Shown here in pieces: positions 57,529 through 64,000 of a DNA stretch of 64,000 nucleotides (positions are counted from its first letter, which is position 1; each line of letters opens with the position of its first letter). Source of the stretch: an uncultured Clostridia bacterium (lineage in GTDB: Bacteria > Bacillota > Clostridia > Oscillospirales > Oscillospiraceae); contig CAMWFH010000001.1 of the NCBI GenBank assembly GCA_947173485.1, positions 186,001 to 250,000 on the forward strand, in the 5' to 3' direction. The position numbers and the translations under genes were made by a program. Below the pieces are notes generated by a model that was not told the origin of the DNA, ran no database searches, and saw nothing but the letters and a program-made list of their open reading frames with translations.

Positions 57529-58449
57529 ATGAGCGCGACCGTAGGACTGCCCCAGGGGATGCTGTACCACCGGTACGGCCTGCTCTGGAGGACCTTTTTT
57601 CAGGAGCTGGGGATAGAGACCGTCCGCAGCGGCCAGACCACGAAGGAGATCATGGACCGGGGTGCCGCCCTGTGCGTGGACGAAGCCTGCCTATCGGCCA
57701 AGATCTTCCTGGGCCATGTGGACGCCCTGGTGGGCCGGTGTACCTATATCCTGGTCCCCCGGGTGAGCAGCTTCGGCCATAAGCGGATGATGTGTACCCG
57801 CTTCGAGGCCATGCCGGACATCGTGCGCAACGTGTTCCGGGACCGGGGACAGCAGTTTTTGCACTACGACCTGGATGTCAACCAGCACCACGATGAACCG
57901 GACGCCTTCCTGGCGCTGGGAACGGCCCTGGGGTGCACGAAAAAGGCGGCGAAAAAGGCCTATGCCGCCGCCAAAAAGGAGGAGCGCCGGCGGTATAAGG
58001 AGCGGGTGGCGGCGGAGGAGGCCCTCTACAAAAAGGAGGGGATGAAGATCCTCATCGCCGCCCACAGCTACGTCATCGAGGACCCCTATCTGGGCCGGCC
58101 GGTGCTAGACATCCTAAAAGGGCTGGGCGCCATCCCCATCCGGGCGGACCTGACCGACCGGGAGGCGGCGGTGAAGCGTAGCGCGGAGCTGTCGCCCACC
58201 ATCAAGTGGGAGATGAACCGTGAGATCCTGGGGGGCCTGGCGGCCCATTGGGACCAGGTGGACGGCATCGTCCTGCTGAGCGCCTTCCCCTGCGGGCCGG
58301 ATTCCATGGTCAACGAGATCATCCTGCACCAGATCCGGGACGTGCCCATCCTCAACCTGACCCTGGACGCCCAGAGCGGCACGGCGGGGGTGGAGACCCG
58401 GCTGGAGAGCTTCGTGGATATCATCCACTTTAAGGAGGGGACCCTATGA
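57529..58449 (+). CDS. DUF2229-type acyl-CoA dehydratase activase-related protein
   Basis: 306 residues. VGLPQGMLYHRYGLLWRTFFQELGIET start, Cys-bearing LCVDEACLSAKIFLGHV and RVSSFGHKRMMCTRFE, and SAFPCGPDSMVNEIILHQI. This matches the DUF2229 part of the large 'CoA-substrate-specific enzyme activase' proteins, here as a separate chain. The Cys set suggests Fe-S cluster binding. The next gene starts 4 nt before its stop (ATGA). Confidence 0.82.
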   Translation: MSATVGLPQGMLYHRYGLLWRTFFQELGIETVRSGQTTKEIMDRGAALCVDEACLSAKIFLGHVDALVGRCTYILVPRVSSFGHKRMMCTRFEAMPDIVRNVFRDRGQQFLHYDLDVNQHHDEPDAFLALGTALGCTKKAAKKAYAAAKKEERRRYKERVAAEEALYKKEGMKILIAAHSYVIEDPYLGRPVLDILKGLGAIPIRADLTDREAAVKRSAELSPTIKWEMNREILGGLAAHWDQVDGIVLLSAFPCGPDSMVNEIILHQIRDVPILNLTLDAQSGTAGVETRLESFVDIIHFKEGTL

Positions 58450-59531
58450 CGCCCGGACCGATCGCCACCGGCAAGAAAAAGATCGCCTTCCCCCGGGTGG
58501 CGGACTACAGCGGGGTCTTTCGCTACTGGGTGGAGCAGTGCCTGGACCAGACCTATATCCTCCAGCCCAAGTGTACCCACCACACCCTGGAGGTGGGGGC
58601 CCGCTACAGCCCTGACAGCGTCTGCACCCCCTTCAAGACCGCCCTGGGCAGTATGATCGAGGCGCTGGACCTGGGGGCGGACACCCTGGTCATGAGCCAC
58701 GGCCTCTGCCGGCTGGGCTACTACGGGGAGCTGATGGAGCAGATCCTCCGGGACCTGGGGTACCAGTTCGAGTTCGTCAACTTCGCCGCCTACAGCACCG
58801 GGCGCAGCAAGGACCTCCTGAAGGGGGTCAAGCAGCTCGCCCCCAAGATGAAGGCCGCCCGGTTCTTGACCCATGTGATGGACGGGGTGAAGATGTGCGC
58901 CTATATCGACGATATCACCTCTAAATATTACCAGAACTGCGGCTTCGACCCCTCGGGGACCTACCGGGCCGCCTTCAAGCGGTTCCTCCGGGCCATGGAC
59001 ATGGTCCACAGCCGCCCGGAGATCGACGAGGCCTACCGGGAGGCGTCCTACGCCTTTGCCCAGGCCCCCCTGGACAAGCCGGAGCGGCCCCTGCGGGTGG
59101 GGGTCGTGGGGGAGTTCTTCACGGTGATGGACGCCTTCTCCAATCTGGACCTGGAGCAGACCCTGGCGGATATGGGAGTGGAGGTCCACCGGTGGATGAA
59201 CGTCAGCAACCGGATCTTCCACTATCCGGGGGAGAAGAACCTGAACGTGGAGATCCGGGACCTGTGTACCTACGAGATGGGCCCCACCTCCACCGCCACC
59301 ATCTGGGCGGCCCGGAAGTACGCCCGCCGGGGCTTCGACGGCCTGATCCATGTGAAGTCCGCCGGCTGCACCCCGGAGATCGACGTGATGCCGGTGCTCC
59401 AGACCATCGGCAGGGAGGAGAAGATCCCCATCCTCTATCTGACCTACGACGTACAGACCGGCGAGGCGGGACTGATGACCCGGCTGGAGGCGTTTTACGA
59501 TATGCTGGCTATGCGAAAGGAAGTGCTGTGA
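58446..59531 (+). CDS. HgdB/BcrB-like 2-hydroxyacyl-CoA dehydratase-related protein
   Basis: 361 residues. Cys at 32, 43, 60 and 88 (VEQCLDQTY, QPKCTHHTL, DSVCTPFK, SHGLCRLGY) and a C-terminal FDGLIHVKSAGCTPEIDVMPVL are typical of the HgdB/double-cubane-cluster group of Fe-S proteins. It resembles the third module of the fused activase-dehydratase-like proteins rather than a free dehydratase subunit. Role unknown; it probably carries the low-potential cluster reduced by the next gene's product. Confidence 0.8.
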   Translation: MTPGPIATGKKKIAFPRVADYSGVFRYWVEQCLDQTYILQPKCTHHTLEVGARYSPDSVCTPFKTALGSMIEALDLGADTLVMSHGLCRLGYYGELMEQILRDLGYQFEFVNFAAYSTGRSKDLLKGVKQLAPKMKAARFLTHVMDGVKMCAYIDDITSKYYQNCGFDPSGTYRAAFKRFLRAMDMVHSRPEIDEAYREASYAFAQAPLDKPERPLRVGVVGEFFTVMDAFSNLDLEQTLADMGVEVHRWMNVSNRIFHYPGEKNLNVEIRDLCTYEMGPTSTATIWAARKYARRGFDGLIHVKSAGCTPEIDVMPVLQTIGREEKIPILYLTYDVQTGEAGLMTRLEAFYDMLAMRKEVL

Positions 59532-59534
59532 CCT

Positions 59535-60485
59535 ATGGAGCATGTGTATCTGGGCATCGACGTGGGCTCCATCTCCACCAAAGGGGCCATTTTGGATAAG
59601 GAGAACAAGATCCTCTCCAGCGCCTACATCTGGACCCGGGGCGACCCCATCGGCGCGGTGAAGGAGCTGGTGGGCCGGCTGGAGAAGACGTTCAACAAAA
59701 AGAAGTATCAGATCGTGGCCACCGGCGTCACCGGCAGCGCCCGGAAGCTGGTGGGGACCATCGTGGGGGCCACCATGGTCAAGAATGAGATCACCGCCCA
59801 CGCCGTGGGCACCACCACCTTCTATCCCCAGGTCCGCACCATCCTGGAGATCGGCGGCCAGGACTCCAAGATCATCCTGGTGGAGAACGGCGTGGCGGTG
59901 GACTACGCCATGAACACCCTCTGCGCCGCCGGCACCGGCTCCTTCCTCTCCAGCCAGGCCAAGCGGCTGGGCATCGAGGTGGAGGAGATCGGGCAGTATG
60001 CCCTTCAGTCCACGCACCCCACCCAGATCGCCGCCAGGTGTACCGTGTTCGCAGAGAGCGACCTGGTCCACAAGATCCAGATGGGCTATCCTCGGGAGGA
60101 CATCATCGCCGGGGTGTGCAACGCGGTGGCCGCCAACTACCTCAACAACGTGGGCAAGGGGAAGAAGATCGTCTCCCCTGTGGTGTTCCAGGGGGGCGTG
60201 AGCAAGAACGCCGGCGTGGTGGCCGCCTTCGAGCAGATGCTGGGCTGCCAGGTGATCGTGGACGAGAACGGCCACCTGATGGGGGCCATCGGCGCGGCGA
60301 TCCTGGCCCGCCGGGGCAATACGCGGCAGGTCTTCGACTTCTCCATCGAGGATGTGGAGTTCCACACCCGGGAGGTCTCCTGCTCCGGCTGCTCCAACCA
60401 CTGCGAGGTGGTCTGCGTCTACCGGGACGGCCGTCTGATCGACAGCTGGGGCAACCGGTGCGAGCGGGGCGCCGTGAAGGCGTGA
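59535..60485 (+). CDS. HgdC-type acyl-CoA dehydratase activase (ATP-dependent electron gate)
   Basis: 316 residues of the ASKHA ATPase fold: GIDVGSISTKGAIL (phosphate 1), ATGVTGSARKL, EIGGQDSKII and FQGGVSKNAGVVAAFE. The two cysteines that hold the dimer-bridging [4Fe-4S] are present (C130 in LCAAGTGSF, C169 in RCTVFAES; spacing 39 as in HgdC). An extra C-terminal cluster motif (VSCSGCSNHCEVVC and a final C) is as in the fused activase family. It couples ATP hydrolysis to low-potential electron transfer. Confidence 0.9.
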   Translation: MEHVYLGIDVGSISTKGAILDKENKILSSAYIWTRGDPIGAVKELVGRLEKTFNKKKYQIVATGVTGSARKLVGTIVGATMVKNEITAHAVGTTTFYPQVRTILEIGGQDSKIILVENGVAVDYAMNTLCAAGTGSFLSSQAKRLGIEVEEIGQYALQSTHPTQIAARCTVFAESDLVHKIQMGYPREDIIAGVCNAVAANYLNNVGKGKKIVSPVVFQGGVSKNAGVVAAFEQMLGCQVIVDENGHLMGAIGAAILARRGNTRQVFDFSIEDVEFHTREVSCSGCSNHCEVVCVYRDGRLIDSWGNRCERGAVKA

Positions 60486-60530
60486 GGCCGGGCGTTTTTT
60501 GATCGAATATCCATTTTTTCAACAAAAAAA

Positions 60531-60577
60531 CGAGATCCGCAGGCATTTCCTCCCTGCGGATCTCGTCCTCTTTTTCC
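60531..60577 (+). terminator. Terminator of the activase operon
   Basis: CGAGATCCGCAGG and CCTGCGGATCTCG pair around a short loop; TCCTCTTTTTCC follows. Located 45 nt after the stop. Confidence 0.88.
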
Positions 60578-60647
60578 CTGGTATGAACGCCGGTCCGCCG
60601 CGCAGACTAGCGCTATATGATGTCTGATGGCAAAAGGGGTGGGGCGC

Positions 60648-61364
60648 ATGAAAAAATGGGCAGCGGCGGTCCTCTGTCTGCTGTTCCTGCTGCTGTCGCC
60701 GGCGCGGGAGCTGCGGCTGGCCTCCCAGACCGGGGAGCTGGCGTTGGATAGGGCCATCGCCCTCACCTTTGACGACGGTCCCAGGGCCTCTACCACCTCC
60801 CGCCTGCTGGACGGCCTGGCCCAGCGGGGCGTCCACGCCACCTTCTTCCTGATCGGCGAGCAGATCCCGGGCAACGAGGCCATCGTCCAGCGGCTGGCCC
60901 AGGAGGGGCACCAGATCGGCGTCCACACCTACGACCATATCCGGCTGGAGGGGGAGAGCGCGGAGACCGTCCGGCAGCAGATGGCCCGGACGGACCGGCT
61001 GCTGACGGATCTCTTAGGACCGGGGGAGTGGTGGCTGCGCCCGCCCTACGGCCAGTTCACCCGGCGGGAGGCGGCCTGGATCGACGTACCGGCGATCCAG
61101 TGGACCATCGACCCGGAGGACTGGCGCTACAAGGACGCGGAGCGGGTGGCCCGCCACATCCTCCAGCAGGCGGAGCCGGGGGCCGTCATCCTCCTCCACG
61201 ATATCTACCCCACCAGCGTGGACGCCGCCCTGGCGGTGGTGGACGCCTTACAGGAGCAGGGGTATACCTTCATGACGGTGGAGGAGCTGTTCCAGTCGGC
61301 GGAGATCGAGCCGGTCCCCGGTGTCCTCTACCGCAGTCCGGCAAAGCCTATGTGGGAGCTATGA
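60648..61364 (+). CDS. Polysaccharide deacetylase (CE4 / NodB family), secreted
   Basis: 238 residues. Signal or anchor segment (about 1-20), then the NodB domain: TFDDGP (general base and metal Asp), HATFFLIGEQI, HTYDHIRL (H-x3-H metal motif), RPPYGQFTRREA and ILLHDIYPTSVDAALAVVDAL. It removes acetyl groups from a cell-wall glycan or chitin-like polymer; sporulation PdaA/PdaB-like roles are possible. ATG 60648 follows AAGGGGTGGGG. Transcribed alone. Confidence 0.92.
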   Translation: MKKWAAAVLCLLFLLLSPARELRLASQTGELALDRAIALTFDDGPRASTTSRLLDGLAQRGVHATFFLIGEQIPGNEAIVQRLAQEGHQIGVHTYDHIRLEGESAETVRQQMARTDRLLTDLLGPGEWWLRPPYGQFTRREAAWIDVPAIQWTIDPEDWRYKDAERVARHILQQAEPGAVILLHDIYPTSVDAALAVVDALQEQGYTFMTVEELFQSAEIEPVPGVLYRSPAKPMWEL

Positions 61365-61366
61365 AA

Positions 61367-61404
61367 GAGCCCCGCGTCCAGCGGTCGAACTGGACGTGGG
61401 GCTC
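61367..61404. terminator. Terminator between the deacetylase and secG
   Basis: GAGCCCCGCGTCCAG and CTGGACGTGGGGCTC form a 15-bp stem with one G-T; the minus strand continues with TTTCAT, the plus with TCGATTC. Confidence 0.75.
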
Positions 61405-61409
61405 TCGAT

Positions 61410-61646
61410 TCAGGACATCACGCTCAGGATGTTCAAGACGACGGTCAGGACGATGAACACAGCGCCGATCCACTTGGTGGCCCGGGCCAGCTTGGCGTCC
61501 ATGCTCTTAGCCTTGCTCTTGGCCAGGAAGGAGTCGGAGGAACCGCCGACGACGCCCAGGCCCTCGCTCTTGCCCGACTGGAACAGGACGGCCAGGATCA
61601 CCGCCAGGCCGGTGAGCAGCTGCAAAATGGTCACAAACATGGTCAT
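61410..61646 (-). CDS. secG: Protein translocase subunit SecG
   Basis: 78 residues with two membrane helices: MTMFVTILQLLTGLAVILAVLF and WIGAVFIVLTVVLNIL. The Gly/Ser-rich GVVGGSSDSFLAK loop between them is the SecG signature. Partner of SecY (36-37 kb). ATG 61646 with GGGGAGG 11 nt upstream. Confidence 0.92.
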   Translation of the reverse strand: MTMFVTILQLLTGLAVILAVLFQSGKSEGLGVVGGSSDSFLAKSKAKSMDAKLARATKWIGAVFIVLTVVLNILSVMS

Positions 61647-61709
61647 ACTAGAAAAAACCTCCCCGAATGATGATACATATAAAGCTGTATGGCCTGTACA
61701 CGGACCTAC

Positions 61710-61738
61710 AGCATACCACATCCCCCTCTAAATTGCAA
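61710..61738 (-). promoter_or_regulatory. secG promoter
   Basis: Minus strand TTGCAA (61733-61738), 17-nt spacer, TATGCT (61710-61715). Confidence 0.7.
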
Positions 61739-61891
61739 GGCTTTTTTTGTTTTTCCACCTAACACATGGTATGCTGTTGAACGCTCTTTATCATTTGCCC
61801 ATTCTTTCACCGTCTCCCTGTAAGGTCCCGGGCCGTTTTCCGTCTTATAGGGTGAAGGCGCCTTTAGCTCGAACCGGGAGGGGGGATCCTA

Positions 61892-62449
61892 TTGGAGGAC
61901 AGTCAGATCATAGCGCTCTATTGGCAAAAGGACCCGGACGCCATCACCGAGACGGCCCGCAAGTATGGCCGCTACTGCTTCACGATCGCCGAGAACATCC
62001 TCCACGACCCGGAGGACTCCGAGGAGTGCGTCAACGATGCCTGGCTCCGGGCCTGGAACGCGATCCCGCCCCAAAGGCCCGATAAGCTCCAGCTGTTCTT
62101 GGCCAAGATCGTCCGCAACCTGGCCTTCGACCGTTTCCAGGCGCGGCACGCGGAAAAGCGGGGCGGCGGCGAGACCGCCCTGGTGCTGGAGGAGCTGTCG
62201 GAGTGCCTGGCCGGCGGGACGGACGCGGAGACCGTCTACGCGGCCCAGGAGCTGGAGCAGTGCGTCCGGCAGTTCGCGGCCTCCCTCCCGGAGCGGACGG
62301 CCGGCGTGTTTCTGCGCCGGTACTTTTTCACCGAGCCGGTGGCGGACATCGCCAAGCGCTTCGGCCTGACGGAGGGCCATGTGATGGTGCTCCTGAGCCG
62401 GACCCGCAAAAAGCTGCGGGCCCATCTTTTGAAGGAGGGATACCTGTGA
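61892..62449 (+). CDS. ECF-type RNA polymerase sigma factor
   Basis: 185 residues. Region 2 (ARKYGRYCFTIAENILHDPEDSEECVNDAWLRAW, in parts) and region 4 (LPERTAGVFLRRYFFTEPVADIAKRFGLTEGHVMVLLSRTRKKLR, in parts) with the HTH, linked by a flexible acidic stretch. It starts at TTG 61892 behind GGGAGGGGGG. The partner gene starts 4 nt before its stop (GTGA), so sigma factor and likely anti-sigma partner are co-translated. Confidence 0.88.
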   Translation: MEDSQIIALYWQKDPDAITETARKYGRYCFTIAENILHDPEDSEECVNDAWLRAWNAIPPQRPDKLQLFLAKIVRNLAFDRFQARHAEKRGGGETALVLEELSECLAGGTDAETVYAAQELEQCVRQFAASLPERTAGVFLRRYFFTEPVADIAKRFGLTEGHVMVLLSRTRKKLRAHLLKEGYL

Positions 62450-63873
62450 ACAGGAACGATCTGTACCGGGCGTTCAGCGGAGTGGACGATAGCCTCTTAG
62501 CCCGCAGCGAAACGCCCCGCCGGCGCTCCTACCGGCGATGGGGGACGCTGGCCGCCTGTCTGGTGCTGATGGCCGGCGTGGCCTTCGGGGCGTTAGCTGC
62601 CGAGGCAAAGGAGTACACCGCGGCAGCGGCGTTCTTTGCGGACAACGGCCTGTCTATGGAGGGGCTGAGCCGGGCGGATGTGAAGGCGGTGTACCGGGAC
62701 ATCACCACAGAGCGCTTCACCTATGACAAGACAGCGGAGGTCATCCAGCGGGCCGTGCCGGGACTGGAGATCCACCAGCGCCAGCCCACCCCGGAGGAGC
62801 TGGCGGCGGCGTGGGACCGGAACGTATGGCTGAACGCCCAGCCGAAAGCGGGAATCAGCTATCAGCTGGACTATCTGGAGAAGCCGGACGAGGCTCTGGG
62901 TTTCGATGTGCTGGACAGGAGCATTTTGGAGTGTTACCAAGACGGTGAGCTGCTCTGGACGGCGGAGTTCCCCGGCCTGATGGTGTTTTCGGACGGCGTT
63001 CTTCACACCCCCTCTGGGACAGCGGTCTGGGGGCAGAACGACCGCTGGTCCAGCGAAGAGCCCATGTATTCCAGCGTGGCCCGGTTGGACGAGGACGGGA
63101 ACATCCTGTGGCAGCGCCAGCTGGATCACGGATTCAAAGATGAATATATCTCCCAGGTGGTGGACAATGGGGACGGCACCTGGGCAGTGATCAGCCGGGG
63201 GGACTTCGAGTACCTCTGCCTGAGCCAGTACGACACCGATGGGAACGAGCTGAGCGTCCGCAAGACGGAGGCAGGCAACTTCGGCATCTGGAACGTGGTC
63301 CGCCTGGGGGACGGCTACCTGGCCCAGCTGGGGAGCATCACGGACGGCGAGACCGCACGGCTGGTCAAGCTGGACCGGGAGGGGAACGCCCTGGACACCT
63401 TCACCTATGAGGGGGAGGACTGTGACTACTGCATCCGGGATATGATCGAGTTCGGAGGCCGGGTGTACCTGTCCGCCTACGCCGTGCCCAAGCAGACAGA
63501 TGAGGGCGGGCGGTATGAGATCGCCGGTATCCTGGCCTACCTGTTTGACAACATGGACCGGGTGATCTCCAGTGAGGAGCTGACCCCTATGATCCGGGAC
63601 AACTACACGGCAGTGCTGCTGCTCTGCGATCCCCAAGGCGGCGCGCCGGAGACCTTCTACTCCGTCAAGGGCTCCTTGGGCGCCGGCCTGACCGTGAACG
63701 AGGCCGGGGAACTGGTCTGGGAGGTGGAGAGCGTGGCGAACACCTTCTTCTCCCCCGCCACCAACTCCTTCACCATCGGCGGCACCAGCCAGGTGTTCCG
63801 CTACACCTTCGATGCCGCCGGCGCCCTCCTCTCCCAGGAGGACACTGGAGAGACGGTGCCCTACCGAAGATGA
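62446..63873 (+). CDS. Membrane-anchored partner of the ECF sigma factor, sensor-like
   Basis: 475 residues from GTG 62446. A cytoplasmic N-terminal stretch (about 1-30, basic RRRSYRRWG) precedes one transmembrane segment (about 32-52, TLAACLVLMAGVAFGALAA); the remaining 420 residues are extracellular and rich in repeated Asp-Gly/Trp strands (DEDGNILWQRQL, DTDGNELSVRKTE, DREGNALDTFTYEGE), as in a beta-propeller. Coupling with the sigma gene suggests an anti-sigma/sensor role; this is inference, as no zinc or RsiW motif is visible. Confidence 0.65.
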   Translation: MNRNDLYRAFSGVDDSLLARSETPRRRSYRRWGTLAACLVLMAGVAFGALAAEAKEYTAAAAFFADNGLSMEGLSRADVKAVYRDITTERFTYDKTAEVIQRAVPGLEIHQRQPTPEELAAAWDRNVWLNAQPKAGISYQLDYLEKPDEALGFDVLDRSILECYQDGELLWTAEFPGLMVFSDGVLHTPSGTAVWGQNDRWSSEEPMYSSVARLDEDGNILWQRQLDHGFKDEYISQVVDNGDGTWAVISRGDFEYLCLSQYDTDGNELSVRKTEAGNFGIWNVVRLGDGYLAQLGSITDGETARLVKLDREGNALDTFTYEGEDCDYCIRDMIEFGGRVYLSAYAVPKQTDEGGRYEIAGILAYLFDNMDRVISSEELTPMIRDNYTAVLLLCDPQGGAPETFYSVKGSLGAGLTVNEAGELVWEVESVANTFFSPATNSFTIGGTSQVFRYTFDAAGALLSQEDTGETVPYRR

Positions 63874-63897
63874 TCCGCCGCTTTTTGTTGCTTTCTT

Positions 63898-63937
63898 GCC
63901 GCCGCTATGGGCCCTCCCATGGCGGCGGCTCTTTTGC
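63898..63937 (+). terminator. Terminator of the ECF operon
   Basis: GCCGCCGCTATGGG pairs with CCCATGGCGGCGGC (one mismatch) and is followed by TCTTTTG. Confidence 0.85.
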
Positions 63938-63951
63938 GTTTGTCCACGCTC

Positions 63952-63980
63952 TTGCGCCCCGCCCAGATCTCCGCTATAAT
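63952..63980 (+). promoter_or_regulatory. Promoter of a gene beyond the window
   Basis: TTGCGC (63952-63957), 17-nt spacer, TATAAT (63975-63980) near the right edge; the gene is outside. Confidence 0.65.
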
Positions 63981-64000
63981 AGACCATCAGACTTCTCCGG

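Noticed and set aside
58086..60401. 771-residue open frame on the minus strand opposite the activase operon
   Set aside because: It mirrors three well-supported genes; the translation is rich in His, Gly, Asp and Val, as expected for antisense of high-GC genes, with no known motif.

Overview
The window looks like chromosome from a high-GC, anaerobic, Gram-positive gut Firmicute of the Oscillospiraceae type (Flavonifractor / Oscillibacter / Lawsonibacter relatives). The case rests on sigma-A style promoters (TTGACA-17-TATAAT variants) and GGAGG ribosome binding sites, zinc-type (Cys-rich) ribosomal proteins S4, S14 (type Z) and L36, a SpoIIM-family protein, a class B sortase, ferredoxin and HgdC-type Fe-S activase metabolism, citrate lyase, and DUF1540 and DUF2974 proteins that are common in Clostridia. 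No rRNA, IS element, prophage, plasmid gene or CRISPR array was seen. Genus is inference.

Layout. 1-1.1 kb: the end of rplK and all of rplA. 1.2-7.7 kb: small membrane proteins, a ClpP-fold protease, a SLOG protein and a lipoyl-less E2-type acyltransferase with an altered active site, followed by a minus-strand DNA-repair-type cluster (radical SAM protein, TraX-like protein, TIGR03915 protein) whose first promoter carries a LexA-like box. 7.9-14.5 kb: gltX, a SpoIIM-like gene, tRNA-Gln, a Uma2 nuclease, sortase B, a 2[4Fe-4S] ferredoxin, and a CYTH / ABC-class ATPase pair. 14.6-19.8 kb: a four-gene envelope operon (secreted PIG-L deacetylase, GT2-GtrA glycosyltransferase, unknown anchored protein, phosphodiester glycosidase). 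20-30 kb: phosphate acetyltransferase, a CaCA antiporter, a TAXI-type TRAP transporter and, divergent from it, citrate lyase citDEFC. This looks like a citrate or carboxylate fermentation unit ending in acetyl-CoA/acetyl-P chemistry.

31-47.5 kb: the complete S10-spc-alpha ribosomal superoperon on the minus strand (rpsJ to rplQ, with secY, adk, map, infA and rpoA) behind one strong promoter and a leader of about 290 nt. 47.7-53.6 kb: a DUF1540 protein, two half-size TSUP permeases, two paralogous heptad-repeat coiled-coil proteins, and an HtrA protease with a two-component system (HK + OmpR-type RR). 53.6-57.5 kb: a secreted protein, an alpha/beta hydrolase split by one in-frame TAG, a TetR regulator with face-to-face promoters, and a PNPOx-like protein. 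57.5-60.5 kb: a three-gene 2-hydroxyacyl-CoA-dehydratase activase-type operon. 60.6-64 kb: a polysaccharide deacetylase, secG, and an ECF sigma factor with its anchored partner.

Most genes are ordinary housekeeping. The parts most worth a second look are the four-gene envelope operon at 14.6-19.8 kb; the regulatory DNA at 6.4 kb (four half-sites in 11-bp register), 7.76 kb (SOS-like box) and 56.3 kb (mutually exclusive promoters); the heptad-repeat pair at 49-50 kb; and the split HgdC/DUF2229 operon.
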